Positions 36,331 to 64,000 of a stretch of 64,000 bases of DNA are shown here, in pieces; position 1 is the first letter of the stretch; every line of letters starts with the position of its first letter. Position numbers and translations under genes: made by a program. Below the pieces are notes generated by a model. The model worked only from the letters and a program-made list of their open reading frames with translations. It did not search any database and had not been told where the DNA came from. The stretch is from Trissonchulus latispiculum (taxonomy: Eukaryota > Nematoda > Enoplea > Enoplida > Ironidae). The stretch lies in contig JASAND010020355.1 in the NCBI GenBank assembly GCA_030248195.1, positions 1 to 64,000 on the forward strand, given 5' to 3'.

Positions 36331-37312
36331 TGTGGTGATTCCTTTTGGGCACATATTGTTATTTGGCGGCGTAAATCAAGACGAAATTTGATGAAACTTT
36401 CCGAAATAAGTTCTTTTAGCGTTCTAACACCCCCCGCGCAATGCCGACTCAAAAATTCGAAATTTCCGGTCAGAGTGGTTTTTCCCAATTTCTGAACGTT
36501 TGGCAGCAGCTATACAGTTATGACAATATGCATTCGAAAGATCTCATTGAGCTTCACATTTTTGCTTTTTAAAGCAAGTTTCTAGCTTTTCTTTACCGTG
36601 AGATATAGCCGATTTTCTTGTTTTGGCGTCGAAAACTTGTCATTTTTGCAGATATCAAATAATCCAACATTTCTTGAACTACGTAAGCTGTAAAATCAAA
36701 CTAAGGGTGTCGATCTGAAGGTCTCACAGGGACAAATTATCCGACGCATGATCGTCTTCCAACTGCTATCCTGTAGGCTGCTATCATAAAAAATGTAGTT
36801 TTTGCAAAAACACGACCAATTTTTTCCAAAGATTGTGGAGCATTCACCATGCAAGTTGGAGGGCTGCTACTGAACAAATGTGTTCTGCACAAACATACCC
36901 AGGGACGAGTTTTTAGTTGCCCCGATTGCTGCTTTCTAGCTATAGTAATCGCTCGACAAATTTGGAAAAAGTAGGCAAAATACAGGTTACACACACATTT
37001 CAGCTTATATCTCTATAACGAAGAGAGATTTCACAATAAATAAAAAATCGTCCCCAGCTATTTGATGGAGGTATCGAATGATATGACCGATGTCTCGCGA
37101 AAAAATTTACTTGAGTCTGCAAACATTCTGGAAAATATATACTTCTTCTAAAATGTGTTAAAAATATTTTAGAAAAGAAACATTAGTTTCGTGACATGCA
37201 TTAAAAAGAGAAAATGTCAAGCTACATTTTGATATAAAAATGGCTTCTTAACTCCAAGTAATGAATGAGTAATAATGGTGCAAACTTTATGTGACCAAAG
37301 GGAATCACCACC
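36331..37312. mobile_element. TTAA-flanked inverted-repeat element, 982 bp
   Basis: TTAA sits at 36,327-36,330 and 37,313-37,316. Inside, the left end TGTGGTGATTCCTTTTGGGC pairs with the right end reading CCAAAGGGAATCACCACC. No transposase is present. Relatives are the fragment starting at 37,966 and the truncated copy at 51,944-52,215, which share both end and internal sequence. It is a piggyBac-type non-autonomous element by its target site. Confidence 0.72.
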
Positions 37313-37965
37313 TTAAGAAGCTGAAGCAAAGGAGGTATGTAATCATGTATTAATCTTGAAACTCTATTGATTAGATGTTTCAGATTCTTATCTTAATTTG
37401 TTCTATCAATTTTTATGTAGTTACTAAATTAATTGTTATCATTGCAAAGTTTTTAACGATGTATAAGTAAATTCAATAGTTGTAATAGATTCAATTTATC
37501 ACCAGCTGTCTGCTCTTGTACTTTTTATACCTAAAAGTGTTGTGTGAAGTCAACAGTGAGTGTGAGTACATTACTATGTCATTGTCATTACTGGACACAA
37601 TAAAATTTGTGTATAATCTGACTATCGGATAAATAGGCTTGCCTAAAGGCGGGGTTGTTTCAAAAACCTTTATTTGAAATACATTGTGCAAGGGTTTGTG
37701 TGCATGAATTTATAATTTTTAACACTGCCCCCTTTTTGTGTATCTCATCTCAGGAATAATTATCATAGACAATTAAACAGGCTACATTGGATTCTGAATT
37801 TAGAACAAGGTCGGATCATTTAAGATTCCTTAGTTTACGTTAAACTACAACGTGCATACGTAATTCATTGATAGCTACCCCTCTGTATTCGATTTCAATT
37901 TTTTCATGCACCGGGCTCAGTGTTATGCCTCGTTGTTTAATTCTTATAAATGAAATTTCACTTAA

Positions 37966-38070
37966 GGTGGCGATTACTTTTGGGCACATATTGTTGATTG
38001 ACGGTTCAAATCAAGATGAAATTTGATGAAACTTTCCAAAATAAGTTCTTTTAGCATTAAAAATTTTGAC
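37966..38070 (+). mobile_element. Fragment of the TTAA element family
   Basis: After TTAA (37,962-37,965) the sequence GGTGGCGATTACTTTTGGGC and about 85 further bases match the left end of the 36,331 element. A matching right end was not found, so this is a truncated or diverged copy. Confidence 0.55.
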
Positions 38071-38462
38071 GAAAATCATAGAAAATTAACAGTTTTCTCA
38101 AAATATTGAGGATCGTTGAACAATTTCATAAAAGATAGCCCTCGGGAACAGGTTTCTTTCGAAGCAACTGGTCGCGTTTCTTTAGCGTTCCTATACTGCT
38201 GTTCTAAAATTGTTTTCCTGTAACCGCATGTTCAAATCAACCTATTGTAGTAAAAACAGTATATACTCTGCCTAATTGTAACAAGCATATCGTATGCTAT
38301 AAAATGATATAAAAATTATCGATGAACTTCAAGAATTGAGTAAATTACACAAACGAGGAATTTTAAACCACCGAAATTCATTCAAGACAAGGCGGAAGCA
38401 TAGTTTGCCGTTTATGTTGATCACTGCTTTAAACTGATTTGAACGCGTGCATGAAAAGGACA

Positions 38463-38870
38463 AAATGGAATGGGCAGAGAGTTAAACGAGTTAAAATTAA
38501 CCTTTTTAACCCCTATTAACTCGTCGAGTTAATTTTAACTCTCCCAGGGCCTTTTCAAGAAAGGGTAGAGTAGAGTAGAGTAGAGTTAAAAATAGCTGTT
38601 TTAACTCGCTTTAACTCCACTCAAGCTTGAGTTTCCCTCCTTTAACTCTTTAATGAAAAGGATCGAGTTAATTTTAACTCTACTCTACCCTTTCTTGAAA
38701 AGGCCCCCAGTTTTAACTCGTTTAACTCTGCTAGTTTTAACCCTGCTAGAGTTAAAAGAGTTAAAACAGGCAGGGTTAAAATTAACTCGCTGAGTGCGCG
38801 AACAGGGGTTAAAATATTTAACTTTAACTCGTTAACTCTACTCGTTTAACTCGCGCGCGAAAAGGCCCAA
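38463..38870. repeat. GTTAACTC-rich block holding a miniature element
   Basis: The block is built from repeats of GAGTTAA/TTAACTC in both orientations. Within it, 38,548-38,705 is a discrete inverted-repeat element with ends GGCCTTTTCAAGAAAGGGTA and the reverse complement. The ~155-bp element recurs at 39,532-39,679. The block could fold extensively and has no coding potential. Confidence 0.72.
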
Positions 38871-38934
38871 AGAGTAACAAACCTGCCATCCATATCGCCA
38901 AACTTTTTACTGAAGTCCTGGTCGTACACTGTAC

Positions 38935-39115
38935 ATGTGCTGGGGGGATTTGTGGGGGGAAACCCCCCCCCCCCAGATCTGGACCTCACCCCCCCCCGAA
39001 TCCGGATGTTTCCGGGTTTTTTTGGGCAAAAAACCGGAAAAATCTGGTTTTCCGGCGGGGCCCCCAGTTCACTCCTCCCCCCAAAACTTCGCCTCCTGCC
39101 CATGTCTGGTCATAC
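38935..39115. repeat. G/C-run element with CCGGAAAA inverted repeat
   Basis: Runs of 6-11 G and C surround the inverted pair CCGGAAAAATCTGG / TTTTCCGG. It resembles the C/G-run family in style but I could not match its ends to the other copies. Confidence 0.4.
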
Positions 39116-39531
39116 TCACAATGTGTGAACATGTCAACGTTCTGGCAGTGTACAAGCAAATGCGATTCCCTCTTCCCTAAATGGTTCGTGTGGAGGGAAA
39201 GCCACGCAACAAACAATAGTTTTATATCACGCTGTTGCAGATACAATTTTACCATTAATACTGTGGCTATTAGTTCACTTTGGCTCAACTTTTTACATAA
39301 GCTTGGCGAAGAAAGAACGTGGAAAATAGTTACAAATTGTATACCACGTCACCGAAGTCTTCAAATTTTTAATTTTCAACAATTTCTAAGGATTGGAAGA
39401 GAACAGTGTGTTACTCCTCCTATTGTGAGGGCTTGAAGTCAAAAGTTCCAACTGAGGAGAAATTGTCCAGGGCAGAAATCGAACTCTAATTGGCTGATTG
39501 AAAATACAGTACGCTTACCACCCAGCTTATA

Positions 39532-39679
39532 GCCTTTTCAGGAAAGGGTAGAGTAGAGTAGAGTTAAAATAACTGTTTTAACTAGTTCTAGTTCCACTCA
39601 AGCTTGAGTTTCCCTCTTTTAATTGCATGAAAAGGATTGAGTTAATTTTAACTTTACTCTACCCTTTCTTGAGATGGCC
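39532..39679. mobile_element. Miniature inverted-repeat element, second copy of the GAGTTAA family
   Basis: The ~148-bp element has terminal inverted repeats of about 35 bp starting GCC/GGCC and passing through GAAAGGGTAGAGTAGAGT. It matches 38,548-38,705 through the centre, including CTCAAGCTTGAG. Here it is solitary, outside the GTTAACTC-rich block, which defines the mobile unit. Confidence 0.7.
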
Positions 39680-39864
39680 CTCAGTCTCCGCGTAGAGAGG
39701 ATAGTTTATTACAATGATTTTAATTTTTCTAGGTTGTTAACTTGATTATGCTTGATTATATGTTTGAATACGTTGTCACCTAGATTTATTAAGCCAGCTT
39801 TCAAATTGAAGCTTAGCTACGTTGTATCTGGCAGTTGGTCCAATCCGTTCAAAGTTAAAGTTTG

Positions 39865-40250
39865 ACCAAAAAATGTAGGGAGCGAAATTGTTTTCTTTAT
39901 ACTGAACTACCAGTACATTTTTGCTGCAGCAATGTATATATTTTCTGAACCGTCATGGCATGAACTTTCTTTGGGTTGAAAAAATTATCAAAAAGTTAAA
40001 ATTCATCAAAAGAAGCCGATTTTTTAAGTTTTGAAAGATCAGTAGAAACCAGGAACTAGCCGTTCGGTGGAAAATTAGCGCATGTCCCAAACATATTAAA
40101 TCCCGAATATCAGCTGATTTCGTCAAAAACTGCGATAGTTATTCAATTTTTTCAATTTTCAGTATCCTTTGATCTTTGCCGCTTTTCCAAATTTGACTGA
40201 CCATTACTCGCGACTCACTCAATGCAAAAATTTTTTAATTGGATTTTCCA

Positions 40251-40299
<49 letters not shown>

Positions 40300-40385
40300 C
40301 GCTTACGTGTCAGCTTTCATGTGATATATGTGGTTTTTCAAAATTTGAAAATCTATTTTTTCGAAAAATACAGATAAATACAAAT
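39865..40385. repeat. Left arm of 1.3-kb foldback element
   Basis: Reverse complement of 40,660-41,172. Shared landmarks include AAAAAATGTAG at the outer end, TTTTGCTGCAGCAATGTATA, the AAAGAAGCCGATTTTTTAAG phrase and CCGCTTACGT. It is interrupted by a 47-base G run at 40,251-40,297 that the right arm lacks. Confidence 0.88.
40251..40297. repeat. Run of 47 G
   Basis: An uninterrupted G tract sits where the partner arm has only CAGGACC (reading TTTTCAGGACCGC). It is therefore an expansion of GG in one arm. Such a run is a strong quadruplex former and a poor sequencing template, so the exact length is uncertain. Confidence 0.95.
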
Positions 40386-40458
40386 ACAAATAAAAAAATA
40401 CATTCGATTTCTGACAAATTGTGCTATTTTGTGCATTGATTTGCCGCAAATAGTGTAA

Positions 40459-40607
40459 ACTAGCCAAAAACCGGCTAAAAAGCGAAATTGTTCAAAAATT
40501 CGTTGCGGATCCCATGTAAGTCGAAAAACGAAAACTAGCCAAAAACCGGCTAAAAAGCGAAATTGTTCAAAAATTCGTTGCCGATCCCATGTAAGACGAA
40601 AACTTTA
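40459..40607. repeat. 75-bp tandem pair in the foldback loop
   Basis: Two copies of a unit beginning ACTAGCCAAAAACCGGCTAA start at 40,459 and 40,534 and differ at only a few positions. Each contains the short inverted repeat TAGCC/GGCTA. The pair forms the loop between the two arms. Confidence 0.85.
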
Positions 40608-40659
40608 TCTTGTTGGATTCAGCTCAGATTAAACTTTATGATAATCTTAATTTTTTACA

Positions 40660-41172
40660 CACTTTTGCTTTGTTTGCATTGTCGAAATTTTGGGTCAAAA
40701 AGTGGTATTTTTCGAAAAAATTGATTTTCAAATTTTGAAAAACCACATATGTCACATGAAAACTGAGACGTAAGCGGTCCTGAAAATCCAATTAAAAAAT
40801 TTTTGCATTGAGTGAGTCGCGAGTAATGGTCAGTCAAATTTAGAAAAGCGGCAAAGATCAAAGGATTTTGAAAATTGAAAAAATTTAATAACTATCGCAG
40901 TTTTTGACGAAATCAGCTGATATTCGGGATTCAATACGTTTGGGACATACGCTAATTTTCCGCCGAACGGCTAGTTCCTGGCTTCTACTGATCTTTCAAA
41001 ACTTAAAAAATCGGCTTCTTTTGATGAATTTTAATTTTTTAAAAAATTTTTTTCAACCAAAAGAAAGTTCTTGCCATGACCGTTCAGAAAATATATATAT
41101 ACATTGCTGCAGCAAAAATTTACCGGTAGTTCAGTATAAACAAAACAATTTCGCTCTCTACATTTTTTGTTC
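40660..41172. repeat. Right arm of 1.3-kb foldback element
   Basis: Partner of 39,865-40,385 with about 90% identity by eye and no G run. Confidence 0.88.
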
Positions 41173-42100
41173 AGGCCTTAGTTAATGCTATGCTTATTCT
41201 GAGCAAATAACTTATAGAAACCAAAAGTATTCCTCGGAAAAAAGACGAATACTCCCTCTAAACCTGCATTATTCGCAATAGACTTACTATTACATAAAGC
41301 TAAGAAAATTATCTATAACTGCATCTTTGGAGACAGCGCTAACTGTTTCTATTATACAAAGATAGGAAGAGAGTTGTAGATGGGTGTGTTCTCACTATTG
41401 GTAAATAGGGTTTGTGGGTGATGTATGGAAGTCCCCGCGAGTTCATACATGTATTTAAAGTTGTCTAATGATAGAATTGTATTTTATCATTATTACATTA
41501 CTTTGAAATAAATTTATCTTGGATTTTGAGGTAGTTGCGGATTATTTTGTCCAGCCATAGCTATGCTAATCTATAAGAAATAGACAAGTTAATGTAATAA
41601 GACTGAAATAATGGATTCATTGGCATTAGGCATATCATACTGAAGTTTTGTTATTTCTTAAGAAAAGAATTAGGTAGAACGAAGTACATCAATGAAAATA
41701 AAATTACCAATAAGAAATACTTGACTAATTTAATTATAGGTAACTGCTTCAACTTGAGTAGTTTATTTCAACTCATAGCTCGGCTACTTATCCAGTGTGG
41801 TTCTAGGCGAGATATGGGATTGATGTTTGCAACATTCGTAATTTCCGTAACAACAACAACACAATACAGCTGCAGCAATGGATCATAACCATTTACGAAA
41901 CTAAAATTTTGCAACAGCTTAATAATTTAAGATTGTTTTGGTATTGAGCGAGCGTTCTGCAAGACATTAAATATCGACAATAAACCGTTCACAGGAAATG
42001 GCCGTCAAATTTTATTTTTATTCCCAAAGGGCGACAGTTCACTTCATAAGGTGTCTGGGTTTATCTTTGATCCCACACCATCAGCTCTAGGTGGCTTTGA
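41173..42100. other. AT-rich sequence without a recognised gene
   Basis: No repeat partner or protein signature was found in this stretch. It may be an intron upstream of the possible exon at 42,101. Confidence 0.35.
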
Positions 42101-42334
42101 GTGTCGAAAGATGCCGTACTTCACTACTTTGAGCAGCAGTTATCATCTTTGCTGTCTCAGCATCTTGCCTGCGGATGGGATGACATGCATACCAGAGAAG
42201 AAAAGCCAAAAAAGTGTCTGCTCCAGCTTCCCATTGTGGGACAGCATTCAGGCGACGAAGCGAGAGTCATACTAACTATGACTGATGGGGAGAGACAAAG
42301 GTTAGCGCACTCATATAGGCACTTTGCTGAGTAG
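42101..42334 (+). CDS. Possible terminal coding exon, unrecognised
   Basis: An open frame runs to TAG at 42,332 and encodes KDAVLHYFEQQLSSLLSQHL, then ACGWDDMHTREEKPKKCLLQ and DEARVILTMTDGERQRLAHS. The amino-acid mix (balanced charge, few rare residues) looks coding, unlike surrounding frames. An in-frame TGA just upstream means the exon would have to start at the AG of TTTGAG. No family is recognised. A (CAA)n tract follows the stop. Confidence 0.3.
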   Translation: MSKDAVLHYFEQQLSSLLSQHLACGWDDMHTREEKPKKCLLQLPIVGQHSGDEARVILTMTDGERQRLAHSYRHFAE

Positions 42335-42347
42335 CACGCAAAAACAC

Positions 42348-42389
42348 CAACAGCAGCAACAATAACAACAACAACAACAACAACAACAG
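42348..42389. repeat. (CAA)n microsatellite
   Basis: About 14 CAA-type units with one AAT interruption directly after the possible exon. Confidence 0.9.
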
Positions 42390-42627
42390 ATCCTATGATA
42401 TGGACTACCAATGTTATCCTCTGTAAGCAAGCATAGACGAAACGAGTATATAGTAATCTTGCATCCAGCGTGTAATGTTGTTACGAGCTTCGCTGCTTTT
42501 TGCTTTCCACGGCGTTCACAGTACCCTAGATTGCTGACGTACGGCACTTTCGGGCATTGTGATAGTTGACGGATTTTGATTATTTCGAATCTTGAATATT
42601 CTTGTCAACAGACAACAAAGTTTAGAA

Positions 42628-42860
42628 CCATGGGATAACGTGGGGAGAATGATGAGGTGCAGACCCATCCCCAGACCGACAAAAAACGGATAGACCCTCT
42701 CAGCGAAAAGGAAAAAGAATCATCCAGAAAGGAACAAAGGACAGACCCTTCAGCTATTTTTACCAAAACTAGGTAATTTTTTAGCAAATTTTAGCGAGTT
42801 CTTCAAAACATTTCTTAAAAATCGCTAAAAATTGTCATTTTTTACTAATTTTTTGTCAAA
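42628..42860. mobile_element. C/G-run miniature element, truncated copy
   Basis: The left half matches 28,455-28,700 (ACCATGGGATAACGTGGGG, CAGACCGACAAAAAACGG, TAGGTAATTTTTTAGCAAAT). The right half with the C run is missing; unrelated sequence starts after TTTTTGTCAAAAAC. Confidence 0.6.
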
Positions 42861-44050
42861 AACAAAAAAAGAGGCATCCATATCCAACTGGCCTCAAATT
42901 TTGCACACAGAAATACAACAGTTTGTTCAGTTTGTGCTCACACACACTCACAAAAGTGGCTTCCAGGTAAAAAGGCAAATTTTCAAGTTCTCAGAACCAA
43001 TCATCTCAAAAGCAATCGAAATTTCATCAGAGTTAGTCAAAACCTGATTTTGAGCATTTTTCACTGCAACCACGCAATTAAGCACTCACTAAAATACATT
43101 ACTCCTACAACTGGCTGTATCCTGCAAATTTTGAAAAAACTCGAAGCACTTTGGTGGTTAATGCTCAAAACAACGACACCAAACATTATACCATTCTCAA
43201 AGTTTGTGTCAACAACATCCCGAACGAGAAACTCCTGTGAGAATTTGGTGTGGAGGTTCACCTGTGTCTGTGGAAATTATTTTTGCAGCTTTAACTCTGT
43301 AGCTTTATACCTATAATAGACAGAGTTTCAAGCTTCCAAAAGATCAATCTTAAAAATGAAGGAAATTCTCAAATGTGGGCCCCCTACAAATCGGAGGTCA
43401 TTGTGTGGAGATTTCGTTGAGTTCTTTAAATTGTTGATGTAGTGCTAACTCGACAAATGATAAATGAAATCTTTACTCTTGTGTAGGACACCTAGCCAGT
43501 TAGCTAATTGTCAAGATGGCATAATGTGCTCCCTTTCCTATGAATTGTGTTTCAAGCATCGTCTCGTTTTATTGGATTTGCCGACAAGTGGGATGAAATC
43601 ATGAAACAAGAAATCAATAATAGCAATGATCGATAATTTTTGGTTGTTCTTTCTGTGAGTGTGGTCCGGCTCGCTCGCTCTCATTTTTCTTTTTTTTTTC
43701 TCTCTTCTCCCATAACAAATTTCATAATATATATAATTAATTTTAACTTTGCTTACTATAGAAAATACATCATTAATTAGTTCATTTGGTTTTCTTGATG
43801 TGTGTGATGGCTTGAAAATTTTAAAACTCGACCGGCCCAGCAGTCCAGTAATCTTATTGTCGGGGAGAGAGATTTTTTCATTTTCCTGTATTTTCAATGG
43901 TAGGGTGGATGCAAATACTATTTAACTATGCTATGTTTCCTGTTGGCAGCAAAAGTAGCGCTGTCCGAAGAAGGCGTTCAAACCAAGTACAAAGTAAGGA
44001 TTAGTTTTAACAATAAAGTAGGGTCTTTAAACACATATTCAGTCGGTTTG
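42861..44050. other. Unassigned sequence downstream of the channel gene
   Basis: Open frames here lack recognisable domains. A minus-strand AATAAA lies at 43,567-43,572, about 0.9 kb after the channel stop codon, and could serve as a polyadenylation signal. Confidence 0.3.
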
Positions 44051-44054
44051 CAGT

Positions 44055-44290
44055 AGAGTTGTCGGCCGGCCGAGGAAACCCGACCGGCCGGCCCACAATA
44101 CCGCCAATCCGGCCTGCCGGCAGGCAGGTCTTCAGAACCAGGACAATTCTTGATAGTATCAGTTATACTTAACCAAGAGTAACTGTATGCATCATTTAAT
44201 GCTGAAAATTTTGCAAAATACACGAAGAATAGGGCAAAACTGGTACCTGCCGGCCTGTTTTGGCCGGCCGGCTGAGTCAAAAAACTAGCC
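44055..44290. mobile_element. GCCGGCCGG-ended element
   Basis: The outer parts contain GGCCGGCCGAGG with ACCGGCCGGCC on the left and GCCGGCCTGTTTTGGCCGGCC on the right, around an ordinary AT-rich middle. The GC-rich ends contrast sharply with the surroundings. Related GC-rich words occur at 45,198 and 56,085-56,185. It is probably a miniature element in or near the 3' UTR of the channel gene. Confidence 0.45.
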
Positions 44291-44469
44291 GAGCAACAAC
44301 TGGTATGCCATGCAGACACTTGTTTACTGCAGAACCTGTATTTGAATTTATACAGAATAGTCTCGGGTTTTTTAAATCTATAGGGTCTAAGGAATTGACC
44401 AGAGTCCACCTAGTAGCAGAACAGATTAATACATGACACATAAACTAATACACGGACACAAGTGATTCA

Positions 44470-62050
<17,581 letters not shown>

Positions 62051-64000
62051 CTTTCATTTGTTTTTGAAAAGATACCGAAAACAAAGAAACAAAAGCACAG
62101 TAATCAGTTGCTAGTGGTACTTTAATCTTGATTACCACACGTAGTTCCTAAAGCTTATAAAATGAAGACGCCTTAAGAATGTGAACGATGGAACCTTTGT
62201 ATTATTTCAATGTGTCCTAAAATATACACGAAACTACACATACAAATTAATAGAATGTACACAGCCCTGAACGAACAATTGCTGAGAAAACAAACTTCCT
62301 TGGAAGAATAGCGAGATTTGCTACAGGATCTGCTACGCTGAAATTGAAACGATGCGAAGAATGATCATGAAAAGTAACTTCAAATCATCATCCAATTCAT
62401 AGAATAAAACACGGCCGCAGGCTGATTAAAGTTCAATGCATTTAAACGACATGCTTATCAGAACACTTAAAACACTGCAAAGCAAAGAAGGTAAAGATGA
62501 AGAAATTAGCAGCAATAAATTACATTAAACGTTTTACAACATGCTTTTGGTTTTAGTTTTCAGAAGAAGGATAATTTAACACTACGAAACTGATTGAAAT
62601 ATAATTTGAAGCATAGTTACACATTCTACAACAACCTGTAGACTAAAGTATGAAGAAAAACTAGTGTATGTGTGTGCGTAACGAATAGTCCAGGTAGATT
62701 TCCTGGATACAAAAATTATTGGGTCATTAGAGAACGTAGATTATTATGAATGACTTTTGAGTTGGGTCCTCTCCAGTTAACAGCTGGAGGAGCCCAAATG
62801 CTCCTGACATGAAAAATCCACCGCTTTCTAAAATTAAATATGTAAAATTAATAGCGCTATTATTATTATTATTATTACCTTCAGCTCCGTTATCCACCTA
62901 TCCTATTTTTAGGACTACTAAGTTTGTTTTTTTTTGAAATCTGTAATTGCACATTAATAGACGTAAAGATAATTTGAAAACAATCCAAAATCAGTTTTTC
63001 AAAAACCAACGCTAAATTAAGAGATCCGACATCAGTTAGAAGTGCAGATAGTACAGTATTCAATAGTCCACAGAAAATCCAGCGCAATCCCTTAAAACCC
63101 TTGAATTTGATTAGGTTACTAAAGCTCATAAATCTGTTTATAAATACTAAAGTCTCACCAAAAAATCTGGAACCAAACTGTGAGCGCCTGTCCTGAGTTA
63201 ACTTTTGAAGGTAAACCACAGAAACTATATACCTTTAGAATCCTCCGCAGAGGACAATCCCCTAACCCTATAATATTCGGTCTGTATCCGGTTACCGGGC
63301 ACTAAATCAATAAAAACTTTTAATATTCAGAACGAAAATGCTAATTAATCCATACTTAAGTATGTTTGTCCTTGGCCCAAAACATTCCCGAAAATCGGAT
63401 CACATCCGGTCCATGTCCGATAAGGGGATGTCTAGGTTGCAAAAACCGCGCAGCAAGAAGCGTTGGTTGTACAGGTTCGCTGATTAGATTTTTTAATTCC
63501 TCGGGTCGAAATTAGTCTCTATAAAAAATTTAATCTGGTTAGGGCCAAAACTGCGTCATCTATGGTCGTATCCGGTTCTAAGAAAAATGGTAAAATTGGT
63601 TTTTCCGATTTGATCCTCGGAATCGCGGATACAAATGTCAATTTTCTGGCACAACGAATGTTTGGAAGGTGCGGAAATATTTCCAATAGTTCCGTTCGTT
63701 TTTATTCAAATTAAAGAAATTTCGTGCAACCACTAAATGCAAGCTTCTGTGTAAAGTCACAGGCTTGCTAGCGAATTGCGTACTATAAAAGGCGCGCATG
63801 CAAAATTTTCAGAATTTAGTATTGAATGAGTATTGTTATGAGTCAGCCGGGTGGGTGCTATTTTGTTATGCTTGATTGAGTTATTGAGTTGGACGGGAGC
63901 CATTGCTGCTTAATTGCTTTTAGTTGGGAACTTCTGCAAGGGGTTAGTTTAATTTCTTTGTCTAATTGTTGCTTCCTTTGTCGAGTAATGTGGGTCTGGT
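62051..64000. other. Unassigned right end of the window
   Basis: A minus-strand frame near 62,700-62,830 (SGGFFMSGAFGLLQLLTGED after an AATTTTAG acceptor) could be another exon, but I could not link it by phase. An (ATT)n tract lies at 62,861-62,878. Positions 63,180-63,215 share CTGTCCTGAGTTAAC with 16,297-16,311. The rest shows no recognised gene. Confidence 0.3.

Noticed and set aside
43538..43897. 119-residue minus-strand frame
   Set aside because: AT-rich composition with low-complexity Lys/Arg runs, no domain and no splice context; likely chance.

Overview
This is a 64-kb piece of an AT-rich invertebrate animal genome. The evidence is a many-exon gene with GT-AG introns on the minus strand, animal-only protein families (DEG/ENaC channel, immunoglobulin-like domain, C-type-lectin-like fold, kringle-like module), two tRNA-derived SINEs, long (TA)n tracts and many foldback and miniature inverted-repeat elements. 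The species cannot be named from sequence alone; a cnidarian, sponge, mollusc or similar lineage would fit.

Layout. Positions 1-27,765 form one giant inverted duplication. A left arm (1-13,094) and a right arm (13,098-27,765) meet head to head around a 3-base spacer. The arms differ by substitutions and indels. Each arm carries parts of the same two gene fragments. Gene A is an Ig-like and Cys-rich receptor-type gene; four phase-matched exons are intact on the minus strand of the right arm, and the left copies are broken. Gene B is unrecognised; exons stay open on the minus strand of the left arm and the plus strand of the right arm. Both arms also carry a composite satellite with ~160-bp and ~300-bp internal repeats.

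From 27.8 to 44 kb the window is mostly repeats: a C/G-run element, a 190-bp tandem array, a 3.8-kb palindrome holding a TTAA-flanked element, a 1-kb TTAA-flanked inverted-repeat element, GTTAACTC-rich miniature elements, and a 1.3-kb foldback with a 47-base G run. Only weak gene signals appear there: possible 5' exons near 34.5 and 35.3 kb and a possible terminal exon near 42.1 kb.

From 44.47 to about 62.05 kb the minus strand carries a DEG/ENaC (amiloride-sensitive sodium channel family) gene. I could read 17 exons by eye with matching intron phases, including two candidate micro-exons (20 and 23 nt). The 3' exons give the second transmembrane segment with its G-x-S filter, and the middle exons give the Cys-rich ectodomain. 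The 5' exons add a kringle-like Cys-rich module and a divergent C-type-lectin-like module, which is unusual for this family. The first transmembrane segment was not found and may lie beyond the window. Several young elements sit in its introns, including a 3.6-kb nest at 56.4-60.1 kb.
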